A stretch of DNA of 64,000 nucleotides from Streptomyces clavuligerus (GTDB lineage Bacteria > Actinomycetota > Actinomycetes > Streptomycetales > Streptomycetaceae), in the NCBI RefSeq assembly GCF_005519465.1, contig NZ_CP027859.1, forward strand, positions 1,178,001 through 1,242,000, given 5' to 3'. Positions 8,731-17,242 of this stretch are shown piece by piece. The notes below the pieces were generated by a model. It was not told the DNA's origin, searched no databases, and saw only the letters and a list, made by a program, of their open reading frames with translations. The number at the start of each line of letters is the position of its first letter. Position 1 is the stretch's first letter. The position numbers were made by a program, and so were the translations under genes.

Positions 8731-9270
8731 ATGAGTCTGAGGAATTCGCGCCTGCGGCCCGTTCCCCGGATGGCCGCGGCCGTGGGCGCGATGGTCTGCG
8801 CCGCGTTCGTCGGCCTCCCCGGGTCCGCCCAGGCCGCACCGGCCGCCGCACCGGCGGTCGCGGCGGGACCCGTCTGGTACTGCGGCGAGTCGGGATGGCA
8901 CTACCCGGATGCCGACACCGAGGTGCGCACCCTGCTGTGTCTGGGCGAGTCGGTCGGACAGCTCACGCCGTCGCTCACCAGCGAGTGCAAGTACAACGGC
9001 AACTTCGGCTGGGCTTCGACCAAGTGCGACGCCAAGGATCTGCGGTACCGGCTCACCGACCCGAACGGCACCGTCCACAACGGGAGCATGCCGGACGGCA
9101 CGGGCTACTACTGGGACATCTACGGCACCCCTGACGTGCCCTGTGTCGTCGGCGAGTGGAAGTTCGAGCAGTCCTCCACGCACCGCAAGTGGGGTGACAG
9201 CTGGAGCGCGCCCGGCCCCTGGGGCAACACCTCCACCACCCGGACCGTCAAGGTCGACGCCTGTAGCTGA
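8731..9270 (+). CDS. Small secreted protein of unknown function
   Basis: A 179-residue predicted exported protein. The ATG at 8731 has AAGGAG six bases before it. The product starts with an Arg-rich n-region, a hydrophobic core (MAAAVGAMVCAAFVGL) and an SAQA-AP cleavage site near residue 36. The mature part has six cysteines (WYCGE, LLCLGE, SECKY, TKCDA, VPCVV and the penultimate residue), which suggests three disulfides. It is rich in Trp, Tyr and Gly and probably a compact beta domain. I do not recognise the family. A strong terminator follows immediately, so it is a single-gene transcript. Confidence 0.75.
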   Translation: MSLRNSRLRPVPRMAAAVGAMVCAAFVGLPGSAQAAPAAAPAVAAGPVWYCGESGWHYPDADTEVRTLLCLGESVGQLTPSLTSECKYNGNFGWASTKCDAKDLRYRLTDPNGTVHNGSMPDGTGYYWDIYGTPDVPCVVGEWKFEQSSTHRKWGDSWSAPGPWGNTSTTRTVKVDACS

Positions 9271-9312
9271 CCGGCCCACCGGCCCCTCCCCGGCGCTCCC
9301 TCCGGGGTGACG

Positions 9313-9354
9313 CGGTGGGGCTGGGACCGGCCCCGTCCGGTCCCAGCCCCACCG
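9313..9354 (+). terminator. Strong intrinsic terminator
   Basis: CGGTGGGGCTGGGACCGG pairs perfectly with CCGGTCCCAGCCCCACCG (18 bp) around the loop CCCCGT, followed by GAAAAGAG. It ends the secreted-protein transcript 42 bases after its stop codon. Confidence 0.85.
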
Positions 9355-9399
9355 GAAAAGAGCGGGCCGGGCCGGACCGGTGTGGGGCAGGATGACCCG

Positions 9400-9903
9400 A
9401 TGGACGAGCACGACGAGCACGACGAGCACGACGAGCACGACGAGCACGACGAGCACGACGAGCACGACGAGCACGACGAGCACGACGAGCAGGACGGGCA
9501 CGCCGGGTACGACGAGCGCACGGACGGCGTGGCCGAGGCGGTCGCGGGCGAGTTGCGGTTGCTGGACCCCCGGGTCAGAGCGTCGCGGGAACACGCCGGG
9601 AGGCTGCTGGACCCGGAGTTCACCGAGGTGGGCGCCTCCGGCCGCCGCTGGGACCGGCGGACGATGCTCGCCGAGCTGCCGGACCACCCGGGCGGCGGCG
9701 AGGACGGCCCCCGGTACGAGCCCTCCGGAATGCGGGGGACCGCCCTGGCGCCGGGCCTGGTGCATGTGACGTACGAGGCCACCCTGGGCGAGCGGCGCTC
9801 CCGGCACAGCTCGATCTGGCGGAAGCTCGACGACGGCACCGGCTGGCGGATGTACTACCACCAGGGCACGCTCGTCCCCGGCGGACGTCCCGAGGAGTCC
9901 TGA
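9400..9903 (+). CDS. NTF2/SnoaL-like protein with an Asp-Glu-His tandem repeat
   Basis: A 167-residue protein. Residues from about 48 onward (LLDPRVRASREHAGRLLDPEF, EVGASGRRWDR, LAPGLVHVTYEAT, SIWRKLDDGTGWRMYYHQGT) resemble the NTF2-like/DUF4440 fold, a small cone domain that binds ligands or catalyses simple isomerisations. The first 31 residues after Met are nine perfect DEH triplets and one DEQ, encoded by a 9-bp tandem repeat. ATG at 9400 is the only good start before the repeat, with GGCAGGA at a suitable distance. A GTG after the repeat (9529) lacks a ribosome site. The His/Asp/Glu tract could bind metal, or simply reflect repeat slippage. It stands alone, and the next gene converges. 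Confidence 0.65.
   Translation: MDEHDEHDEHDEHDEHDEHDEHDEHDEHDEQDGHAGYDERTDGVAEAVAGELRLLDPRVRASREHAGRLLDPEFTEVGASGRRWDRRTMLAELPDHPGGGEDGPRYEPSGMRGTALAPGLVHVTYEATLGERRSRHSSIWRKLDDGTGWRMYYHQGTLVPGGRPEES
9403..9483 (+). repeat. Nine perfect 9-bp repeats (GACGAGCAC)
   Basis: Nine uninterrupted copies of GACGAGCAC encode (DEH)9, and a tenth copy has one change (GACGAGCAG). The unit is a whole number of codons, so copy-number change keeps frame. Confidence 0.95.
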
Positions 9904-10205
9904 CGGACGGAGCGGGGACGTCCGTTCCGGTCGGCGCGGTGCTTCCCACCCCGCTCGGTGCTTCCCACCCCGCTCGGCGTCGCCGCCCCGGTCGTCGCCC
10001 GCGCAGCCCGTCGGCGGGCCCACCCGCCGCTCACGCCCGGCACGTTCCGCGCGGGCGTCCCCGAGGGCGGCGAGGAGTCCGTCAGGGGGACTCGGGCGGA
10101 CCCGCGGGCAGCACCGCGGCAGTGCTCGTCGGCATCGTCCCGCGGGGCCCCGCCCACGGCCGGGCGGGCCACCCCGGTGTCTGCGCCGTTGTCGCCCCGT
10201 TCCGC
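9904..10205. other. Convergent intergenic region with a 19-bp direct repeat
   Basis: No gene is supported here. It holds two exact tandem copies of CGGTGCTTCCCACCCCGCT (9937-9955 and 9956-9974). No clear terminator hairpin was found between the two convergent genes. Confidence 0.6.
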
Positions 10206-11465
10206 TCATGGGTCTTCGGCCGCACCGGAATCCCGTTCCGGCCCGCCCATGGTGCCGCCGCCCGTGGACGGCAGATGGATCAGCCCCGCCTCCGTCGGAC
10301 GGAAGCCGCAGGCGCCGAAGTAGAAGTCCCGCAGCTCGGGCCGGAAATCGACGTGCAGCCAGGTGCAGCCCGCCGCCCGGGCCCGTGCCGCCGCCAGGAC
10401 GACGACCGCCGTTCCGATGCCGCGCCGCTGGTGGGAGCCCCGGGTCTTGGGGTCGAGCAGAAAGGCGTGGTCCCCGCCGTCCCAGGCCACGTTCACAAAA
10501 CCGAGCAGCAGCCCACTCGCGTCCCGGGCTCCCACCCAGCCGAGACTCTGCCCCTTGACCCTGTCCCACCAGCCCGCCACCGGGTCGCCGCCGTGGGACC
10601 GGACGAGGTCGCCCATCTCCTCGTCACCGATCGGATCGCGCCAGACGCAGCGGATCGACCCACCCGTCACCTCAGTGGTCCACGGGTCGGCGGGCACGAG
10701 TGCGGCCGACCGCTCCACAGCGGCGGCCACCTGGCGGGCGTAGGCCCGTACGGCGGGCAGCAGCCCGTCCCAGCGCTCCTCCGCGATACCGAGGTGGGCG
10801 TCCCGGGCGTGGCTGAGCGGCGGGCGGTGCTCCCGCGGCAGCCGGGGGAGCGCCCACTCCGCGGCGGCCTCCTTGGACCTGATCTCCCCGGTCTCCAGGG
10901 TGTTCCAGATCCGGGCCAGCGTCAGCACCGCGTTACGGGTGTCGGCGGCCGGCTCCGCCAGCAGCTCCGGCACCCCGGCGGCCAGCGCGCGCGCCAGGTC
11001 GGCGGCGGGTACCGGATCGAGCAGCGCACCGGGCGGCGGCCCCACCAGGGGCACGCCGTCGCGCAGCACCATGGTGATCAGCGGGGCGAGATCGGGGTCC
11101 GGCTCGGCCGCGGGCACCGCGCCGCGTTCGTACGCGTCCCGCAGCCACTCGCCGTACTGGAACGCGCGCACCGCCGGGAAGCGCCAGGGGCTGACCTCGG
11201 ACCGTACGACCACGGTGAGTTCGACCGGCCGCGCGGTTCCCCGGCGCGGATACCGCCCGGAGACGTCCAGCAGCCCGGCGACCAGCGCCCGCCGCTGCTC
11301 CGCCGTGGGCGGGCTCCGGACCACGGCGAACAGGTCGAGATCGCTGGACGGCCGCAGACCGCCGAGCACCGCGGAGCCGTAGAGGTACACCCCGGCGACC
11401 TCGTCGCCGAGCACCTCCCGGAGCAGCCGGACGACGGCGCCGGTCTGGGACGCGGAGACGGACAT
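10206..11465 (-). CDS. Aminoglycoside nucleotidyltransferase-GNAT acetyltransferase fusion
   Basis: A 419-residue two-domain protein. Residues about 1-260 match the AadA/ANT(3'')-ANT(9) adenylyltransferase type: the nucleotide-binding signature GSAVLGGLRPSSDLDLF (GS...DxD), then the helical DUF4111-like part (NAVLTLARIWNTLETGEIRS, KEAAAEWALPRLP). Residues about 269-419 form a GNAT domain with the acetyl-CoA loop RGSHQRRGIGTAVV and the strand LHVDFRPELRDFYFGACGF. ATG at 11465 is set by AGGGGG about six bases upstream. If both halves are active it could adenylylate and acetylate an aminoglycoside or related substrate. That is inference, and the GNAT half might act on something else. The frame is continuous with no sign of a frameshift. 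It is divergent from a MarR regulator across a repeat-rich spacer. Confidence 0.82.
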   Translation of the reverse strand: MSVSASQTGAVVRLLREVLGDEVAGVYLYGSAVLGGLRPSSDLDLFAVVRSPPTAEQRRALVAGLLDVSGRYPRRGTARPVELTVVVRSEVSPWRFPAVRAFQYGEWLRDAYERGAVPAAEPDPDLAPLITMVLRDGVPLVGPPPGALLDPVPAADLARALAAGVPELLAEPAADTRNAVLTLARIWNTLETGEIRSKEAAAEWALPRLPREHRPPLSHARDAHLGIAEERWDGLLPAVRAYARQVAAAVERSAALVPADPWTTEVTGGSIRCVWRDPIGDEEMGDLVRSHGGDPVAGWWDRVKGQSLGWVGARDASGLLLGFVNVAWDGGDHAFLLDPKTRGSHQRRGIGTAVVVLAAARARAAGCTWLHVDFRPELRDFYFGACGFRPTEAGLIHLPSTGGGTMGGPERDSGAAEDP

Positions 11466-11577
11466 GGATGCCCCCTGGGAACGAGTTCGCCGCCCGGGCG
11501 CGGGCCCCGGGCCTGTGCACGGCCCGCATGGTAGGGACCCGGGGTGCCCGGGGGCCAGCGGGTTTTCCCCGGCCCGG

Positions 11578-11685
11578 CCCGTGGTGCGACCGGCGGTGTG
11601 GCCCGTGGTGCGGCCCGCGGTGCGACCGGCGGTGCGGCCCGCGGTGTGGACGGGCGGGTGACCGGTGGTGTGGCCGGGTGGGTGA
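11578..11685. repeat. 12-bp minisatellite in the divergent spacer
   Basis: About nine imperfect 12-bp units of the type CCCGCGGTGCGG / CCGGCGGTGTGG run head to tail. They lie in the 335-base spacer between the fusion gene and the MarR gene. The spacer otherwise holds no gene. Confidence 0.75.
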
Positions 11686-11800
11686 CCTGCGCCGACGCGG
11701 GCCCGCTCCGGTCCGTCCCGGTCCGCCCCGGTGCCCTGTGCCGGGGGAGAATGGCTCTCGGTCATCGGTGTGAGCGAAGCGGTGTGGGTGAGGAGGTCGG

Positions 11801-12277
11801 GTGCCGGAGAGTGAGCCGGTTGTGTCCCGGGCGTTCAGGGTCGGGGTGTGGCGGTCGTACATGGAGATCCATCAGCGGGTGCTGGGGGAGATCGCGCGGG
11901 CCCTGGACGAGCGGCACCGGCTGTCGGTGAGCGAGTTCGACACGCTCGTGAACATTCCCCTGGACGGGGTCCGGCTGAAGGACCTCGGCAGCCGGACGGT
12001 GCTGACGCAGAGCGCGGTCAGCCGGATGTGCGACCGGCTGGCGCGGCGCGGTCTGGTGACCCGTACCCCCGTCCCGGAGGATCAGCGGGGTGCGCTGGTG
12101 CGCCTCACCGACGAGGGGCGGGAGCTGCTGCGGGCGGCGGTGCGGACCAACGCGGAGGTGGTCGAGAGGACCTTCGCCGCCCGGCTGGGCGACGCGGACC
12201 TGGTGGCGCTGCACACGATCCTCGGCCGGGTGGCCCCGGAGGGCGGCACCGGGGAGGAGTGCGACACCCCCCGCTGA
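11801..12277 (+). CDS. MarR-family transcriptional regulator
   Basis: A 158-residue winged-helix regulator. LSVSEFDTLVNIPLDGVRLK and DLGSRTVLTQSAVSRMCDRL form the recognition HTH, followed by the wing RTPVPEDQRGALVRLTDEG and C-terminal dimerisation helices. This order is that of MarR proteins, which bind palindromes as dimers and are released by small phenolic or other ligands. The start is GTG with GAGGAGG four bases before it. The next gene, an isochorismatase-like hydrolase, lies 181 bases downstream with a palindrome between them, so it is the likeliest target. The divergent fusion gene is a second candidate. Confidence 0.87.
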   Translation: MPESEPVVSRAFRVGVWRSYMEIHQRVLGEIARALDERHRLSVSEFDTLVNIPLDGVRLKDLGSRTVLTQSAVSRMCDRLARRGLVTRTPVPEDQRGALVRLTDEGRELLRAAVRTNAEVVERTFAARLGDADLVALHTILGRVAPEGGTGEECDTPR

Positions 12278-12334
12278 GGAGGGGTGCGCCGAGGGGCGCG
12301 TGGACGGTGTGCTGTACATCACCCGCGATGTCTG

Positions 12335-12347
12335 ATTCCGGCGGAAT
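12335..12347. promoter_or_regulatory. Possible MarR operator
   Basis: ATTCCGGCGGAAT is a perfect palindrome with 6-bp arms and one central base. It sits in the spacer between the MarR gene and the hydrolase, where a promoter for the hydrolase is expected. Assignment to MarR is inference from position only. Confidence 0.35.
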
Positions 12348-12458
12348 GGGAACCGCCCTTTCGGAGTTTGGATGAATGCGCACGCAACAAAAGGCGTCGC
12401 AAGGGGCCACCCGCCCCGGCCGCCCCGGCGGTCCATCCTTCTCACGGAACACAGGAAC

Positions 12459-13106
12459 ATGAGCGACAACAGCTACCTCACCGACCGGCTCACCCCCGAG
12501 AACACCGGAATCCTGCTGGTCGACCACCAGACCGGTCTGATCCTCGGCGTCCAGGACCACGACCAGAACCAGGTCCGCCGCAACGCCCGGGCGCTCGCCC
12601 GGACCGCCAAGGTCTTCGGCCTCCCCGTCGTGGCCACCACCTCCGCCCCGCAGGGCCCCAACGGCCCCCTGCTGCCAGAGCTGGTCGCCGAGCTGCCCGC
12701 CGGAGCACCGGTCATCCACCGCAGCGGCGAGGTCGACGCCTTCGACGACCCGGCCTTCGAGGCCGCCGTCCGCGCCATGGACCGCCCCAACCTGGTCATC
12801 GCGGGCGTCATCACCGACGTCTGCCTCATGTTCGCCTCGCTCTCCGCCCTCGGCCGCGGCTACAAGGTCCACTCCGTCCTCGACGCATCGGGCACCACCA
12901 ACCAGCTCGCCCGTGAGACCTCCCTGCTGCGGCTCCAGAACGCGGGCGCCACCCTCAACAGCACCGTCGGGGTCATCTCCGAGCTGCTGCGCGACTGGAA
13001 GAACCCCGGCGGCCCCGGCACCGCCGACATCTTCAGCAACCTGGCGATGCCGTTCTACGGCGCCGTCAGCGCCAGCCACGCCGCCGCCGGTGGCAACAAC
13101 GGCTGA
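12459..13106 (+). CDS. Isochorismatase-family (YcaC-like) hydrolase
   Basis: A 215-residue cysteine hydrolase-fold protein. GILLVDHQTGLI carries the first catalytic Asp, and VIAGVITDVCLMFASLSALG is the nucleophile elbow with Cys about residue 122. YKVHSVLDASGTTNQLARE is the conserved C-terminal strand and helix. The set is nearest to YcaC-type hydrolases of unknown substrate. ATG at 12459 has ACAGGA upstream; a longer in-frame start further up has no ribosome site. Preceded by a MarR gene on the same strand and closed by a strong terminator. A role in clearing an amide or aromatic compound sensed by the MarR protein is plausible but unproven. Confidence 0.85.
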   Translation: MSDNSYLTDRLTPENTGILLVDHQTGLILGVQDHDQNQVRRNARALARTAKVFGLPVVATTSAPQGPNGPLLPELVAELPAGAPVIHRSGEVDAFDDPAFEAAVRAMDRPNLVIAGVITDVCLMFASLSALGRGYKVHSVLDASGTTNQLARETSLLRLQNAGATLNSTVGVISELLRDWKNPGGPGTADIFSNLAMPFYGAVSASHAAAGGNNG

Positions 13107-13121
13107 TCCCACCGGTAGGCC

Positions 13122-13158
13122 CCGTGCGGGGGCGGGCGGTCCGCCCGCCCCCGCACGG
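13122..13158 (+). terminator. Strong G/C hairpin terminator
   Basis: CCGTGCGGGGGCGGGCGG and CCGCCCGCCCCCGCACGG form an 18-bp perfect inverted repeat with a single central base, 16 bases after the hydrolase stop codon. It probably serves the rightward transcript and may also stop the leftward WD40 transcript. Confidence 0.8.
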
Positions 13159-13301
13159 CGTCCGGCACTCACCCTCGTCCGGTGCGACCGTGTCCGGAGA
13201 CCGGTACGACAGCGTCGGCCACCGAGGGCGACAGCCAGATCCTCGACACCGGCACCCCGCGGGGGCCATGGCCCCGGCGAAGGCGTGGGGGCGGGCTCCC
13301 G

Positions 13302-16300
13302 TCAGCACGGCGGACGGTAGGGGAGCCCCGGAAAGTACGCCTTCCACTCCCCGCGGGTGATCGTGGGATGGGCGAGGGCGCAGATCCGCGCGGCGACGGT
13401 GCGCACATCGGTCTCCCAGAGGAGCGCGGTGCCGTCCCTGCTGCTGGTCGCGACGGTGTGGCCGTCCGCCGCGAACGCCACCCGGTGCAGCCGGTCCGTG
13501 TGGCCCGTCAGCACGGCCCGCTCCCGGGCCCGTTCCGGACGGGTGACGTCCCACAGCCGCAGCGTCCGGTCGTCACCCGCCGTCGCCAGCGTCCGCCCGT
13601 CCGGAGCGAACGCGACGCCGTACACCGAACTGGTGTGACCGGAGAGCACCCCCAGCTCACGGGGGCGCCCCGGGCCGCCGACCGCCCACAGCCGGACCGT
13701 CTGGTCGCCGCTGCCGGTCGCCAGCACAGCACCGTCGGAACGGAACGCGACCGCGCTCACCCCGCCGCTGTGCCGGGTCAGCACGGCCCGCTCCCGGGGC
13801 CGCTCCGGAGCGGCCAGGTCCCACAGCCGTACGGTGTGGTCGTCGCCCGCCGTCACCATGGTCCGCCCGTCCGGGCTGAACACGACCGAACGGACATGGT
13901 CCCGGTGCGCGGTGAAGTACGCGAGGGCACGCGGTGCGCGGCGGTCGTCGACACGCCACAGCCGTACGGTGCGGTCGACGCTGGTGGTGGCCAGAATTCG
14001 TCCGTCCGGGCTGAAGGCCACTCCCTCGGGGTTGCGCCGGTGCCCGGTGAGCGTGGCGAGCCGCCCCGGCCGACGCGGGTCGGTGACGTCCCACAGCCGG
14101 ACCGTTTGGTCCTCGCTGGTGGTGGCCAGCGTGCGCCCGTCCGGCGCGAACGCCGCCCCGTAGACGTTGTCCGTGTGCCCGGTGAGGACGGCCAGCGGGC
14201 CGCGGCGCCGGGGAGCGGTCGCGTCCCACAGCCGTACGGTCCGGTCCTGACTGACGGTGGCGAGGAGGCGGCCGTCGGGGGAGAACACGGTGCCGAAGAC
14301 GAAATCGGTGTGCGCGGCGAGCGCGGGCAGCGGCAGGTCCCACAGCCGTACGGAGTGATCCTGGCTGGCGGCGGCCAGGGCCCGGCCGTCGGCACGGAAC
14401 GACAGCGAGATCACCATCGTCGGATGGCCGGTGAGGCTGGCCTGTTCTCGGGGGTGTGGGGTGGTGAGGTCCCATAAACGTACGGTCTGGTCCTCGCCCG
14501 CCGTCGCGAGACTCCGCCCGTCGGGCGCGAACGCCACCGCGTACACGGTCCGCAGATGGCCGGTGAGGCCGGCTTGTTCTCGGGGGTGTGGGGTGGTGAG
14601 GTCCCACAAACGTACGGTCTGGTCCTCGCCCGCCGTCGCCAGGCTCCGCCCGTCGGGCGCGAACGCCACCGACCACACCGAACCGGTGTGGCCGCCGGGC
14701 CGTTCCCGTTCACCCGGACGCCCGCCGGACGGCCGTTCCCGTTCACGCAGCCGCCCGGCGGGGGTGATGTCCCACAGCCGTACGCTGCCGTCCCGGCCCA
14801 CCGCGGCCAGCAGCCGCCCGCGCGGGCCGAACGCCACCGCGTGCACCCCCGGGGCACGGTCCGCGGACGCCAGCTCCCGGGGACGGCGCGGATCGGCCAC
14901 GTCCCACAGCCGCACCGCACCCTCCTCGTCGGCTGTCGCCAGCAGCCGCCCACCCGGATCGAGGTCCGCCGCACAGGTCTCGCCCGAGTGCCGGGGGAGC
15001 ACCGCGAGCGCCTGCGGACGGCGGGTATCGGCCACGTCCCACAGCCGCACCGTGCGGTCCCGGCCCGCCGTGGCCAGCAGCCGCCCACCGGGGCCGAACG
15101 CGATCCCGCACACCAGGGCCGTATGACCGGGGAGCGCCGCCCGCTCCCGGGGCCGGTACGGATCGCCCGTGTCCCACAGCCGCACCGTGCGGTCGCCCTC
15201 CGCCGTGGCGAGAACCCTTCCGTCCGGCGCGAACACGGCCGTCCGCCCGTACGGGTTCTTGGCGTCCAGGGCAGCGCGGACCGTCCGCCGGGTCAGCCGG
15301 GTGGCGTACGGGGTCGCGAAGGTGCTCAGCAGGGCGCTGTGCGCCCGCACCGTCGGGACCAGCCGGTACGCCGCGAGCGCGAGCTGCGCCGACAGCGCGG
15401 GATTCTGCACCCGCACCGCGTCCGCCTGCGCCGCCACCTCACGGGACAGCGAGGCGTTGCGTTGCTCGACGGCGGTGCGCCCGGTGCGGACCGCGTACAC
15501 CGTGGCGCTGGTGGCGACCACCACCAGGACGGCGAGCAGGGTGACGAGCTGTCGCAGCCGCCGGGTGCGCCGCCGCGCCGCCGCCTGTTCCCTCTCCTCG
15601 GCGCCGACGGCGGCGTCGAGGAACGCGCGCTCCCGCACGGACAGCGCGCCGGGGCTGGAGCGTGCCCAGTCCCGGGCGAGGGAGAGCCGGGTGCCCCGGT
15701 AGAGCGCGCCGGGGTCGCGGCCCAGGGCCTCCCACGCGGCGGTGGCCTCGGTGAGCTGCCGGTGCACCCGCAGCCCGTCGCGGTGGGTACCGAGCCAGCC
15801 GTGCAGCCGGGGCCAGCTCCGGATGAGGGCCTCGTGCGCGATCTCGGCGCTGTCGTCCCCAAGGGTCAGCAGCCGGGTCCGTACCAGCAGTTCCAGCACG
15901 TCGGCGGTGTCGGGGTCGGCGTCGAGTTCGGTGCGCCGGACGCGGCGTTTGGTGTCCTCGGTCCCCTCGCCGGGGGCGACCATCCGCAGCAGAAGATTCC
16001 GGGTCAGCTCCTGCCGGGCCGGGGGCAGCGCGCTCCAGAAGGACTCCGCTGTCTGCGCGAGCGCGCCGTCGATGCCCCCGGCGGCGCGGAAGCCCTCCAG
16101 GGACAGGGTGGTGCCGTCCCGCCGCAGCCAGGTCTCGCGCAGCGCGTGCGACAGCAGCGGCAGCACGCCCGACTGGCCCGCGGTGTCGGCGACCAGGGCG
16201 GCCAGCAGGGCTTCGTCCACGGTGCAGCCCGTGCGGAGGGCCGGTTCGGTGATGGCCCGGCGCAACTCGTCGGCGGTCATCGGGCCCAGCATCACCTGGG

Positions 16301-17225
16301 ATTCGCGCAGGGCCTCGACCAGCTCCGGGTGGCGGGTGCAGTGGGTGTAGAAGTCGGCGCGGACGCCGAGGACGACCCGGCAGCCCCCGTTCCCGCCCCC
16401 GCCCCCCTGGTCCGTCCCGTCCGCGCCGTCGTCGGCTGCCGCGGTCAGCAGGGCGGACAGGAACAGCTCGCGCTCGACCGGGTCGTGGCAGAGGGTGAAG
16501 ACCTCCTCGAACTGGTCGACGATCAGCGTGGTCGGGCCGTTCGTCCGGCTGTTCGCCGGGCCCTCCGTCGGGCCGTCCCTCGCGCCGTCCGTTGGGCCGT
16601 TCATCCGCCGCAGGGCGCGGCGCAGTCCGTGCGGCCCGGCCGAGAGGTCGGTACGGAGCTGCTCCGGTGCGGCGCCGACGGCCGGGGCGAGCGCGGCGGC
16701 GGTCTCCTCCAGCGGGCGGGCCCCGGGCGTGAAGACGACCGTGTGCCCCAGGGCGGGGGCCAGACCGGCCCGCAGAACGGAGGACTTGCCCGCCCCCGAG
16801 GCGCCGAACAGGGCGACGAAGCGGTGCCGTTCCAGCCGGGACAGCACCTCCCGCACGGACCGGTCCCGGCCGAAGAAGCGGTCCGCGTCCGCCGCCTGGA
16901 ACGCCGCGAGCCCCGGGTACGGGCACTCCGTCCCGTCCGTGCGCCCACCCAGGGGCCCCCGGACCAGGGCGGCGACCTCGTACCAGTACCGCTCCCACTC
17001 CTCGGTGTCCCCGCCGCAGGCCCCGGCGTACGCCAGCGTCACCGACAGACTCGGCAGCCGTTGTCCTGACGCGGCGGCGGCCAGTGTCGCGACCGAGTAG
17101 TGCGCCCTGCGGGCCAGGACCCGATAGGTGGGACTGCCCGCTTCCGACCGCAGCCGCCGCAGGTCGGCGGCGAACAGGAGGAGCGGGTCGTCGCCCGGCT
17201 CCAGGGGTTTCTCGGGGCGGGGCAC
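13302..17225 (-). CDS. nSTAND NTPase with HTH, membrane segment and 14 WD40 repeats
   Basis: A 1307-residue signalling protein. Residues about 10-65 form an XRE-like HTH (LRRLRSEAGSPTYRVLARRA). An nSTAND ATPase follows: CPYPGLAAFQAADADRFFGR, Walker A GASGAGKSS (Lys near 147), Walker B LIVDQFEEVF (Asp near 237). A helical arm region leads to a membrane segment around 555-580 (LVTLLAVLVVVATSATVYAV). From about 640 to the end there are 14 WD40 repeats, most ending VRLWD, enough for two seven-bladed propellers. GTG at 17225 is preferred over an ATG nine codons upstream because AGGAGGT lies six bases before it. Such proteins couple a sensor propeller to NTP-driven oligomerisation, and some act in defence or development. 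The effector is not obvious here. A 17-bp inverted repeat lies just upstream. Confidence 0.87.
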   Translation of the reverse strand: MPRPEKPLEPGDDPLLLFAADLRRLRSEAGSPTYRVLARRAHYSVATLAAAASGQRLPSLSVTLAYAGACGGDTEEWERYWYEVAALVRGPLGGRTDGTECPYPGLAAFQAADADRFFGRDRSVREVLSRLERHRFVALFGASGAGKSSVLRAGLAPALGHTVVFTPGARPLEETAAALAPAVGAAPEQLRTDLSAGPHGLRRALRRMNGPTDGARDGPTEGPANSRTNGPTTLIVDQFEEVFTLCHDPVERELFLSALLTAAADDGADGTDQGGGGGNGGCRVVLGVRADFYTHCTRHPELVEALRESQVMLGPMTADELRRAITEPALRTGCTVDEALLAALVADTAGQSGVLPLLSHALRETWLRRDGTTLSLEGFRAAGGIDGALAQTAESFWSALPPARQELTRNLLLRMVAPGEGTEDTKRRVRRTELDADPDTADVLELLVRTRLLTLGDDSAEIAHEALIRSWPRLHGWLGTHRDGLRVHRQLTEATAAWEALGRDPGALYRGTRLSLARDWARSSPGALSVRERAFLDAAVGAEEREQAAARRRTRRLRQLVTLLAVLVVVATSATVYAVRTGRTAVEQRNASLSREVAAQADAVRVQNPALSAQLALAAYRLVPTVRAHSALLSTFATPYATRLTRRTVRAALDAKNPYGRTAVFAPDGRVLATAEGDRTVRLWDTGDPYRPRERAALPGHTALVCGIAFGPGGRLLATAGRDRTVRLWDVADTRRPQALAVLPRHSGETCAADLDPGGRLLATADEEGAVRLWDVADPRRPRELASADRAPGVHAVAFGPRGRLLAAVGRDGSVRLWDITPAGRLRERERPSGGRPGERERPGGHTGSVWSVAFAPDGRSLATAGEDQTVRLWDLTTPHPREQAGLTGHLRTVYAVAFAPDGRSLATAGEDQTVRLWDLTTPHPREQASLTGHPTMVISLSFRADGRALAAASQDHSVRLWDLPLPALAAHTDFVFGTVFSPDGRLLATVSQDRTVRLWDATAPRRRGPLAVLTGHTDNVYGAAFAPDGRTLATTSEDQTVRLWDVTDPRRPGRLATLTGHRRNPEGVAFSPDGRILATTSVDRTVRLWRVDDRRAPRALAYFTAHRDHVRSVVFSPDGRTMVTAGDDHTVRLWDLAAPERPRERAVLTRHSGGVSAVAFRSDGAVLATGSGDQTVRLWAVGGPGRPRELGVLSGHTSSVYGVAFAPDGRTLATAGDDRTLRLWDVTRPERARERAVLTGHTDRLHRVAFAADGHTVATSSRDGTALLWETDVRTVAARICALAHPTITRGEWKAYFPGLPYRPPC
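14424..14687 (-). repeat. Recent duplication of one WD40 blade (132-bp unit)
   Basis: Two adjacent 132-bp segments, offset by exactly 44 codons, are nearly identical at the DNA level over about 100 bases (both contain GGTGGTGAGGTCCCA and CGTACGGTCTGGTCCTCGCC). Other blades have diverged far more. Confidence 0.85.
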
Positions 17226-17242
17226 GGGCCCACCTCCTCTTC

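Noticed and set aside
10206..11765. Longer version of the nucleotidyltransferase-GNAT protein starting about 100 codons upstream
   Set aside because: The extra residues are His/Thr/Gly/Arg repeats read from the intergenic minisatellite, and a good ribosome site precedes the ATG at 11465.
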